From Solimonas thermocellulolyticum (GTDB taxonomy: Bacteria; Pseudomonadota; Gammaproteobacteria; Nevskiales; Nevskiaceae), in the NCBI RefSeq assembly GCF_040327995.1, contig NZ_JBEPIJ010000001.1, positions 62,001 to 126,000 of the forward strand: a stretch of DNA of 64,000 nt. Direction: 5' to 3'. Below are positions 16,671 through 24,623 of this stretch, piece after piece. The position numbers and the translations under genes are program-made. The notes beneath the pieces are model-generated. The model had not been told where the DNA came from. It ran no database searches and was given only the letters and a program-made list of their open reading frames with translations. Position 1 is the first letter of the stretch. Every line of letters starts with the position of its first letter.

Positions 16671-18182
16671 ATGGACTACTTCGTCAAGAGCGGCACCCCA
16701 GAAAAACAACGCGTCGCCTGCCTCATCGTCGGGGTGTTCGAACGGCGCAGCCCGACCGCACCGGCCGCAGCCGTCGACGAAGCCGGCCAAGGGGCGATCT
16801 CGGCGGTCATGCGCCGCGGCGACATGGATGGCAAGCTCGGCACTACCCTGATCCTGCACGACGTGCCCGGCATCTTCGCCGACCGCGTGATGCTGGTCGG
16901 CCTCGGCCGCGAGCGCAGCTTCGATGAAGCGGCGTTTCGCAAGGCCATTGCCGCATCCGCGCGCGCGCTGCGCACCACCGGCGCGATCGACGCCGCCTCA
17001 TACCTGACCCACGTCCCGGTCAAGGGCCGCGATTGCCACTGGGCCGTGACCCAGGCGGTGCTGACGACGGAGGACGTGTTCTACCGTTTCGACGAGTGCC
17101 GCGGCGAGAAAGCGCGCGCCGAGATCTCCCGTCCGAAGACCGAGCGCTACACCTTCGACGTGCCGCGCCGCGCGGATCTGCCGCGCGGCGAGCGCGGCCT
17201 CGCCGAGGGGATTGCGATCGCCAAGGGCGTCAAGCTGGCCAAGGATCTGGGCAACCTGCCCGGCAACATCTGCACGCCGAGCTATCTCGCCGAGCAGGCG
17301 CGCAAGCTCGCCGGCGGCGGCAGCATCCAGACCAAGGTACTCGAACAGTCGGACATGGAACGGCTCGGCATGGGCGCGCTGCTGTCCGTCGCCAAGGGTT
17401 CGCGACAACCGCCGAAGCTGATCGTGACGGAGTACCTCCACGGGCCCAAGGGCGACAAACCCGTCGTGCTGGTCGGCAAGGGCCTGACCTTCGACGCCGG
17501 CGGCATCTCGATCAAGCCGGCCGCGGCGATGGACGAGATGAAGTTCGACATGTGCGGCGGCGCCGGCGTGCTCGGCACGATGGCGGCGCTGGCCGAACTC
17601 AAGCTGCCGCTCAACGTCGTCGGCATCATCCCGGCCGCGGAGAATCTGCCCGACGGCGCCGCCAACAAACCCGGCGACATCGTCACCAGCATGGCCGGCA
17701 TCACCATCGAGGTGCTCAACACCGACGCCGAGGGGCGGCTGATCTTGTGCGACGCGCTCACCTACGCCGAGCGCACCTACGACCCGGCGATCTGCATCGA
17801 CATGGCGACGCTGACCGGGGCCTGCGTGGTCGCGCTCGGCGCGCACGCCAGCGGCCTGTTCAGCAACACGCCGTCGCTGGCGCGCGCGCTGCTCGCCGCT
17901 GGCGAACACATCGGCGACCGCGCCTGGGAGCTGCCGCTATGGCCGGAATACGACGAGCAGATCCGCAGCGAGTTCGCCGACGTCGCCAACATCGCGACCA
18001 AGGGTGCGCGCGAAGCGGGCGCGATCATCGGCGCCGTATTCCTGCAGCGCTTCGCCAAGCAGATGAAGTGGGCACATCTGGACATCGCCGGCACGGCCTG
18101 GACCGGCAAGAAGGCCACTGGCCGCCCGGTGCCACTGCTGGTGCAATACCTGCTCGACCTGGCCACACGCCGCAACGAGTGA
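16671..18182 (+). CDS. pepA: Leucyl aminopeptidase (cytosol aminopeptidase)
   Basis: A 503-residue M17 aminopeptidase, exactly the E. coli length. The C-terminal catalytic domain holds GKGLTFDAGGISIKPAAAMDEMKFDMCGGAGV, with metal-binding Lys and Asp residues, and the signature NTDAEGRLILCDAL. The enzyme removes N-terminal residues; in E. coli it also serves as an accessory DNA-binding protein for XerCD at ColE1 cer and for carAB control. It is followed by holC and valS, a classical gammaproteobacterial order. The ATG at 16671 (MDYFVKSG) is used because the upstream in-frame extension does not resemble the family. Confidence 0.96.
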   Translation: MDYFVKSGTPEKQRVACLIVGVFERRSPTAPAAAVDEAGQGAISAVMRRGDMDGKLGTTLILHDVPGIFADRVMLVGLGRERSFDEAAFRKAIAASARALRTTGAIDAASYLTHVPVKGRDCHWAVTQAVLTTEDVFYRFDECRGEKARAEISRPKTERYTFDVPRRADLPRGERGLAEGIAIAKGVKLAKDLGNLPGNICTPSYLAEQARKLAGGGSIQTKVLEQSDMERLGMGALLSVAKGSRQPPKLIVTEYLHGPKGDKPVVLVGKGLTFDAGGISIKPAAAMDEMKFDMCGGAGVLGTMAALAELKLPLNVVGIIPAAENLPDGAANKPGDIVTSMAGITIEVLNTDAEGRLILCDALTYAERTYDPAICIDMATLTGACVVALGAHASGLFSNTPSLARALLAAGEHIGDRAWELPLWPEYDEQIRSEFADVANIATKGAREAGAIIGAVFLQRFAKQMKWAHLDIAGTAWTGKKATGRPVPLLVQYLLDLATRRNE

Positions 18183-18285
18183 GGTGCGCCCGGCACGGTC
18201 GCGATGCGGCCGACGCCGCCGTGCCGAGGGCGCGGCGGCAGCTCGGCACCGCTACACTTTGCGCCCCGCCACCGACCGCGCGCCG

Positions 18286-18759
18286 ATGACCCGCGTCGAT
18301 TTCTACATCCTGCCCGAGACCGGCGGTGCCGCCGACAGCCCCGTGATCACCGCGTGCCGGCTGTGCGAAAAGGCCGCCGGTGCCGGCCTGCGCATCTACG
18401 TCTACGCCGACAGCGGCGCGCTCGCCGAAGACTTCGACGGCGCGCTGTGGACGTTCCGTCAGGGCGGCTTCACCGCCCACGAGCGCTACGAAGGGACACC
18501 GCTGCAAGCACCGCTGCCGAGCGTGCTGATCGGCCGCGTCGAGCCGCCGGACTCGCACCACGATGTGCTCGTCAACCTCGCCGCCGAGGTACCTGATTTC
18601 TTCAGCCGCTTTGAGCGCGTGCTGGAAATCGTCGCCGGCGACGGCGCGCAGCGCGCCGCCTCGCGGGCGCGTTACAAGTTCTACCGCGATCGCGGTTACG
18701 AGCTTTGCACCTACGAACAGAGCGCCGACGGCACCTGGCACCGTCGCACGACCAAATAG
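18286..18759 (+). CDS. holC: DNA polymerase III chi subunit
   Basis: A 157-residue protein of the HolC family, which links the clamp loader to single-strand-binding protein in the replisome. Recognisable segments are FYILPETGGAADSP at the N-terminus, ACRLCEKAAGAGLRIYVYA, LWTFRQGGFTAHE and VLVNLAAEVPDFFSRFERVLEIV, with a C-terminal RARYKFYRDRGYEL. Length is normal. The ATG at 18286 begins the conserved N-terminus. It lies between pepA and valS. Confidence 0.92.
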   Translation: MTRVDFYILPETGGAADSPVITACRLCEKAAGAGLRIYVYADSGALAEDFDGALWTFRQGGFTAHERYEGTPLQAPLPSVLIGRVEPPDSHHDVLVNLAAEVPDFFSRFERVLEIVAGDGAQRAASRARYKFYRDRGYELCTYEQSADGTWHRRTTK

Positions 18760-18853
18760 GCCGCGCCGGCGCCGGCCGCCCAGCCGCTACAATTCGGCTC
18801 TTTTTCACCGGTGCGCGCCGCATCGTGCGGCGCGCCCGACATCTCGACCGCGC

Positions 18854-21643
18854 ATGGACAAGACTTTCGACCCGAAGAGCATCGAGGCCCGCTGGTGCGC
18901 CATCTGGGAGCAGAACGGCTGGTACACGCCGGAAACGGTGGCTGCCGTACGCGGCGCGGATCGCAGCCAGATGCCGCCATACTGCATCGCCATTCCGCCG
19001 CCCAACGTCACCGGCACGCTGCACATGGGCCATGCCTTCCAGCACGCGGTGATGGACGCGCTGACGCGCTATCACCGCATGCGCGGCTACGACACCCTGT
19101 GGCTACCCGGTACCGATCACGCCGGCATCGCCACGCAGATGGTGGTCGAGCGCCAGCTCGCCGCGCAGGGCATCAAACGCATCGACCTCGGCCGCGAGAA
19201 GTTCCTGGAGAAAGTCTGGGAGTGGAAAGAGTACTCGGGCAGCACGATCACCAATCAGATGCGCCGCATGGGCAATTCGGTGGACTGGACGCGCGAGCGC
19301 TTCACCATGGACGAGGGCCTGTCGCGCGCGGTGACCGAGGAGTTCGTGCGGCTGTACGAAGAGGGGTTGGTGTACCGCGGCAAACGCCTCGTCAACTGGG
19401 ACCCGGTGCTGCTCACCGCGATCTCCGATCTCGAAGTGGAGAGCAAGGAGGAAAGCGGCAAGCTCTGGCACCTGCGCTATCCGCTGACCGACGGCTCGGG
19501 TCATCTGGTCGTCGCAACCACGCGCCCGGAAACCATGCTCGGCGACACTGCGGTCGCCGTGCATCCCAAGGACGAGCGCTACCGGCACCTGATCGGCAAG
19601 ACCGTGACCCTCCCGCTATGCGATCGCCCGATCCCGGTGATCGGCGACGACTACGTGGACCGCGAGTTCGGCACCGGCGTGGTCAAGATCACACCGGCGC
19701 ACGACTTCAACGACTATGCGGTCGCAAGCCGCCACCAGTTGCCGCTGATCAACGTGTTCACGCCCACCGCGCACATCAATGACGAAGCGCCGCCGGCGTA
19801 TCGCGGCCTCGACCGCTTCGACGCGCGCAAGCGCATCGTCGAAGACCTGGGCAAGCTCGGACTCGTCGAGAAGGTACAGGACCACAAGCTGATGGTACCG
19901 CGCGGCGATCGCACCGGCGTCGTCATCGAGCCGTATCTCACCGATCAGTGGTTCGTCAACATGAAGGGCCTCGCCGAGCGCGCGCTGGCCGCGGTGCGCG
20001 ACGGCCGTATGCGCTTCGTACCCGAGAACTGGGTCAACACTTACCGCCAGTGGCTGGACAACATCCAGGACTGGTGCATCTCGCGCAACCTCTGGTGGGG
20101 ACATCGCATCCCCGCCTGGTACGACGATGCCGGCAAGGTCTACGTCGGCCGCAGCGAGGCCGAAGTGCGCGAGAAGCACGCGCTCGGCACCGACCTCGCC
20201 CTGCGTCAGGACGAAGACACCTTCGACACCTGGTTCTCCTCGGCCCTGTGGCCATTCTCGACGCTGGGCTGGCCCGAACCGAGCGAGGATCTGAAGCGCT
20301 GGTATCCGACCAACGTCCTCGTCACCGGCTTCGACATCATCTTCTTCTGGGTCGCGCGCATGGCGATGATGGGACTGCACTTCATGGGCGAGGTGCCGTT
20401 TCGCGAGGTCTACATCACCGGCCTGGTGCGCGACGCCGAAGGCAACAAGATGTCCAAGTCCAAGGGCAACATCCTCGACCCGCTGGACCTGGTCGACGGC
20501 ATCGGCCTCGAAGACCTCGTCGCCAAACGCACCACCGGCCTGATGCAGCCGCAGATGGCGGCGAGAATCGAGCAAGCGACGCGCCGCCAGTTCCCGAACG
20601 GCATCGAGCCGGTGGGCGTGGATGCCCTGCGTTTCACCTTCCTCGCACTCGCGTCCACCGGCCGCGACATCCGCTTCGATGCCGCGCGTGCCGCCGGTTA
20701 CCGCAATTTCTGCAACAAGATCTGGAACGCCGCGCGCTTCGTGCTGATGAATACCGAGGGCCAGGATTGCGGTCTGGACGCCGCCTTGCCCTGCGAGCCG
20801 TCGGCGGCCGATCGCTGGATCGTCTCGCGTCTGCAGAAAGTCGCGGCCGAAGCCGCCGAACACTTCAAGACCTACCGCTTCGATCTGCTCGCGCAAACCC
20901 TGTACCAGTTCGTCTGGAACGAGTTCTGCGATTGGTATCTGGAATTGAGCAAGCCGGCGCTGCAACACGGCAGCGCGGCGGCGCAGCGCGGCACGCGACG
21001 CACGCTGGTGCGCGTGCTCGAAGCGACCCTGCGCCTGCTGCATCCGCTGATGCCGTTCATCACCGAGGAAATCTGGCAGCGGGTCGCGCCGCTCGCCGGC
21101 ACGGCCGGGCCCAGCATCATGCTGCAGCCGTACCCGCAGCCCGAGTCGGACCGCATCGACGAAGCCGCCGAAGCCGACATCGACTGGCTCAAGCGCTTCA
21201 TCCTCGGTGTACGCCAGATCCGTGGCGAGATGGACATCGCCCCTGGCAGGACGCTGCCGCTGCTGCTGCAGAACGCCGGCGCACAGGACCGCGAGCGCCT
21301 CGCGCGGCTGGGACCGAGCATCGAGTTCCTGGCCCGCGTCGAGACGCCGCGCGTGCTCGCCGACGGCGAGGCCGCGCCGCAGTCTGCGAGCGCTCTGCTC
21401 GGCGCGATGACGCTGCTGGTGCCGATGGCCGGCCTCATCGACAAGGACGCCGAGCTCGCACGTCTGGCCAAGCAGATCGCCAAACTCGAAGCCGATCTCG
21501 CCAAGACCGAGACACGCATCGCCAATCCGAACTTCGGCAAGGCACCCGAGCACGTGCAGCAGCAGGCCCGCGATCTCGCCACCAAGCAGCAGCAGGATCT
21601 GGCTGCACTGCGCGCGCAGCGCGCGCGCATCGAGTCGCTTTAG
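18854..21643 (+). CDS. valS: Valyl-tRNA synthetase
   Basis: A 929-residue class I aminoacyl-tRNA synthetase charging tRNA-Val. The HIGH-type motif is in PPPNVTGTLHMGHAF (about residues 44-58) and the KMSKS loop in NKMSKSKGN near residue 535. The editing domain lies between them, and the C-terminal arm is a coiled coil (DKDAELARLAKQIAKLEADLAKTETRI) typical of ValS. The start at 18854 begins MDKTFDPKSIEARW. It follows holC by 94 bases. Confidence 0.97.
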   Translation: MDKTFDPKSIEARWCAIWEQNGWYTPETVAAVRGADRSQMPPYCIAIPPPNVTGTLHMGHAFQHAVMDALTRYHRMRGYDTLWLPGTDHAGIATQMVVERQLAAQGIKRIDLGREKFLEKVWEWKEYSGSTITNQMRRMGNSVDWTRERFTMDEGLSRAVTEEFVRLYEEGLVYRGKRLVNWDPVLLTAISDLEVESKEESGKLWHLRYPLTDGSGHLVVATTRPETMLGDTAVAVHPKDERYRHLIGKTVTLPLCDRPIPVIGDDYVDREFGTGVVKITPAHDFNDYAVASRHQLPLINVFTPTAHINDEAPPAYRGLDRFDARKRIVEDLGKLGLVEKVQDHKLMVPRGDRTGVVIEPYLTDQWFVNMKGLAERALAAVRDGRMRFVPENWVNTYRQWLDNIQDWCISRNLWWGHRIPAWYDDAGKVYVGRSEAEVREKHALGTDLALRQDEDTFDTWFSSALWPFSTLGWPEPSEDLKRWYPTNVLVTGFDIIFFWVARMAMMGLHFMGEVPFREVYITGLVRDAEGNKMSKSKGNILDPLDLVDGIGLEDLVAKRTTGLMQPQMAARIEQATRRQFPNGIEPVGVDALRFTFLALASTGRDIRFDAARAAGYRNFCNKIWNAARFVLMNTEGQDCGLDAALPCEPSAADRWIVSRLQKVAAEAAEHFKTYRFDLLAQTLYQFVWNEFCDWYLELSKPALQHGSAAAQRGTRRTLVRVLEATLRLLHPLMPFITEEIWQRVAPLAGTAGPSIMLQPYPQPESDRIDEAAEADIDWLKRFILGVRQIRGEMDIAPGRTLPLLLQNAGAQDRERLARLGPSIEFLARVETPRVLADGEAAPQSASALLGAMTLLVPMAGLIDKDAELARLAKQIAKLEADLAKTETRIANPNFGKAPEHVQQQARDLATKQQQDLAALRAQRARIESL

Positions 21644-21718
21644 CGCGGCGCAGGCTGGCGGCGCGCACCGCGGATGCGCGACACTCGTCTCAGGCGGCTC
21701 GTTACGGGGGGAGAACCA

Positions 21719-23272
21719 ATGAAGAGTCGGCATGCGATCGGTGCAGCCGCGCTGCTGGCCTTCGGCAGCGCCTGGGCGATTCCCGAAGGCCCGGAATATC
21801 CGTCCGCCGAGTGGCTGCAGCGCGAGGCGCGGAACTACGCCCGCACCACCGAGGGGCCGGCCGAGCAGGCGCTGAATCCCGCGTTTTTGCTGCGGCTCGA
21901 ACTGCAAAGCCTCGCCAACTTCACCGAGTGGAGCCAGCGCGCCCTCGATGATCCGAGCTGGCTGCTCTTGCCCTCCGGCAATACGCTGGTGACGCCGCTG
22001 TGCTCCACCTGGGCCGAGCAATGCGCCGGCGACCCCTTCCGCTATCCGGGTGTCGACGGCCCCAATGGCACGCCGTTCTACGAAATCGAGGCCGAGGTCG
22101 TCCCGGTGGTGATCTACGACCGCGGCTGCGCGCGCCTGTCCGGCCGCGTCTGGGCACCACGCGATGCGCGCAGCAACCTGCCCGCGGTGATCATCGAAAA
22201 CGGTTCGATCCAGGCGCCGGAGACGCTGTACTGGTGGGCGGCGCAGGCGCTGGTGCGCGCCGGCTATGGGGTGATGACCTTCGACCCGCGCGGCCAGGGC
22301 CGCTCGGACCAACAGACGCCCGCCGGCGAGCAAGGCAGCAATGCCAACTCGGCGGTGTTCTGGGAAGGCCTGGTCGATGTGATCGACTTTTTCCGATCGA
22401 GCAGCGTACGACCCTACCCGCACAACCTCGCCTGCGCCGGCACCTATCCGACCGAGGTCACCGCGTTCAATCCGCATGGCCATCGCATCGATCCGGATCG
22501 CCTCGGGCTGGCCGGGCATTCGCTGGGCGCGACCGGCGTCAGCGTCGTACAGAGCTATGGCGCAGACGGCGCCGAGCCGTGGCCGGGCCTCCTCGATCGC
22601 GACAACCCGGTCGACGTCATCGTCGCCTGGGACAGCCTGGCGACGCCGCGCGCGGCCAGCGGCAGCGTGCCCGCGATCGTGCCGCGCGTCCCGGCGATGG
22701 GACAGACCAGCGAGTACGGCATCGGTGGGGTCGCCCTGTCGGCTCCTCCGGACCCCGAATCGCACAAGCGCGCCTACGCGGCGTGGCGCGACGCCGGTGT
22801 GCCGGTGTTCCAGCTCACGATCCAGGGCAGCACGCATTTCGAGTGGTCGCTGATCCCGACCTTCCCGTCCACCTCGTGGTGTGCCGACACCAGCAACGAC
22901 GCCTGCGAAGGCGGCTGGGGCCAGCCGCTCGCCGAGCACTACACCGTCGCCTGGTTCGACCGCTGGCTCAAACGACCGGGCGAGCCCGGTTACGCGGATG
23001 CCGATGCGCGCCTGCTCGCCGATGCCGACTGGGTCGAGCGCTACAGCTTCTACTGGCGTTCGGCCCGCGCCTTCGCCGATCGCAGCGGCCGCGCGCGACA
23101 CTGCGAGGACATCCGCGCCGGCTGCGACGATGCTGGCGCGACCGGCGTCGACGGCGGCGCGGCGATCGCGCCGGCGCTGCTGCTCTTTCTGCTCGCGGTC
23201 GCGCGGCTCCGGCGCTCTGCTCGCGGGCAAGACGCGCGCGCCGTGGACGCTCAAGCGACCTGCAGCGCATAG
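21719..23272 (+). CDS. Exported alpha/beta hydrolase with C-terminal membrane anchor
   Basis: A 517-residue secreted protein. A signal peptide (MKSRHAIGAAALLAFGSAWA) is followed by an alpha/beta-hydrolase domain: FDPRGQGRSDQQTP is the strand with the oxyanion region, GLAGHSLGATG carries the nucleophile elbow Ser, and a His in STHFEWSL is a candidate catalytic residue. Eight or more cysteines suggest disulfides. The C-terminus has GVDGGAAIAPALLLFLLAVARLRRSARG, a Gly-Gly, hydrophobic helix and Arg cluster arrangement like GlyGly-CTERM sorting signals processed by rhombosortase, though about ten residues trail the basic cluster. Substrate unknown. It overlaps the convergent cyclase gene by 22 bases. 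Confidence 0.75.
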   Translation: MKSRHAIGAAALLAFGSAWAIPEGPEYPSAEWLQREARNYARTTEGPAEQALNPAFLLRLELQSLANFTEWSQRALDDPSWLLLPSGNTLVTPLCSTWAEQCAGDPFRYPGVDGPNGTPFYEIEAEVVPVVIYDRGCARLSGRVWAPRDARSNLPAVIIENGSIQAPETLYWWAAQALVRAGYGVMTFDPRGQGRSDQQTPAGEQGSNANSAVFWEGLVDVIDFFRSSSVRPYPHNLACAGTYPTEVTAFNPHGHRIDPDRLGLAGHSLGATGVSVVQSYGADGAEPWPGLLDRDNPVDVIVAWDSLATPRAASGSVPAIVPRVPAMGQTSEYGIGGVALSAPPDPESHKRAYAAWRDAGVPVFQLTIQGSTHFEWSLIPTFPSTSWCADTSNDACEGGWGQPLAEHYTVAWFDRWLKRPGEPGYADADARLLADADWVERYSFYWRSARAFADRSGRARHCEDIRAGCDDAGATGVDGGAAIAPALLLFLLAVARLRRSARGQDARAVDAQATCSA

Positions 23273-24528
23273 GCATCGACCCTGTCGCCAAAGCCCTTGA
23301 GCTGCGGCAGGCGGCGCGGCGTGGATCCGTAGCGCGCGCCGATGGCCGCGCGGATCGCAGCATCCACCAGCACCTCGCCATCCGCGGCCTGTTCACACAG
23401 GCGCGCCGCGAGATTCACCGCCGCGCCGACCGCCACATATTCCAAACGTCCGCTGCCGCGGATCGCGCCGACGGTGACCTCGCCGCTGGCGACGCCGGCG
23501 CCGATCCCCAAGCCCGCGCCCTGCTCGGCGAGCAGCGCACGCACCCGCGCCACCAGTTCCAGGGCGCAACGCGCGGCACGCTCGGCATGGTCGGCGTGCG
23601 CCATCGGCGCACCGACGAGGATCACCACGCCGTCGCCGGCGTGATCCTTGATCGTGGCGCCGTGGCGATGCGCGACGTCCCCGACGGCCCTGTAATAGCG
23701 CTCCAACAAACCGACCACGGCCGCGGAGTCGTGGTCGCGCGCGTACGCCGAAAAGCCGCGCAGATCGCAGACGACCACGCTAATCTCGCGCCGTTCCCGC
23801 CGCAGCACTTCGTCGATTCCGCGCAGCTTGACCAAGCGGGCGACCGCGGGCGACAGGAAGCGGTCCAAGTCCTGCGCACGCTGCGCCTGCACGATCAGAT
23901 AGCGCACCGTGCCGGCGAGAAAGATCATCAAACCGATGACCAGCACCAGCGGAACCCAGGCCCTGCCGACGACCAGACCGGCCAGCAGAAACGGCGCCGC
24001 GAACACGAAGGCGCGTAGCCGGATCGACTCTGCGGGATCGGTGCGGGCGACGAGCAGCACGATCAAGGCGATGCCCGCCAGCAGCGCCGCGCCGCCCAGC
24101 ACCGGCGCGAAGATCGCCCACTCGTAGCCGCGCAGCGCGATCAAGCCGTCGCGGTCGGTGGTTGCCGCCTCCGGCGCGATCAGCAGGTAACCGAGCCGCA
24201 TCGCGCCGAACAGCACCGCGAGGCCCTGGGCGACGCGAAACAGTACGCTGGCGATGCGCCCGGGGCGCGCAGCCGCGGTCAGGCCGACGCGACGCGCCCA
24301 TTCGATGCCGGCGACGATGGCGACGGTTTCGCCGACGCCGCTCGCGCCGGCGAGCCAGGCGCGCCCGTGCCGCTCGAACGGCACCAGCAGCAGCGTCATC
24401 CCGATCACGGTCAGACACAGCGCCAGCGCGCGGCTGGTGGGACTGCGCCGGTCGCTCCAGAAGAACAGCAGCCCCGCCACCAGCGTGATCACGCCAAGGA
24501 GCACGAACTGCTGGAGCGTGGACGACAT
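23251..24528 (-). CDS. Membrane class III adenylate/guanylate cyclase
   Basis: A 425-residue protein with about seven N-terminal membrane spans (residues 5-210) and a C-terminal class III nucleotidyl cyclase domain. The catalytic elements look complete: Asp in VVVCDLRGFSAYAR and KDHAGDGVVILVG for the two metal-binding aspartates, and VGAAVNLAARLCEQA supplying the transition-state Asn and Arg. It should convert ATP or GTP to the cyclic nucleotide, with the membrane part as a possible sensor. A coiled, helical linker (YLIVQAQRAQDLDRFLSP) joins the two. Nucleotide specificity is unclear. Confidence 0.87.
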   Translation of the reverse strand: MSSTLQQFVLLGVITLVAGLLFFWSDRRSPTSRALALCLTVIGMTLLLVPFERHGRAWLAGASGVGETVAIVAGIEWARRVGLTAAARPGRIASVLFRVAQGLAVLFGAMRLGYLLIAPEAATTDRDGLIALRGYEWAIFAPVLGGAALLAGIALIVLLVARTDPAESIRLRAFVFAAPFLLAGLVVGRAWVPLVLVIGLMIFLAGTVRYLIVQAQRAQDLDRFLSPAVARLVKLRGIDEVLRRERREISVVVCDLRGFSAYARDHDSAAVVGLLERYYRAVGDVAHRHGATIKDHAGDGVVILVGAPMAHADHAERAARCALELVARVRALLAEQGAGLGIGAGVASGEVTVGAIRGSGRLEYVAVGAAVNLAARLCEQAADGEVLVDAAIRAAIGARYGSTPRRLPQLKGFGDRVDAYALQVA

Positions 24529-24623
24529 CGCCGGATCATAACCCGCGCCCCCGCGCGCCGGGGTTCGGCCGTGTGGTCACGCCGCCCCGGAGCGCGACGC
24601 GATCAAGGCCGAGCGCGCGCGGT

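Noticed and set aside
19616..23254. Very long minus-strand open frame of 1212 codons
   Set aside because: It lies antisense to valS and the secreted hydrolase gene. Its composition is biased by the GC-rich opposite strand and no motif is recognisable.
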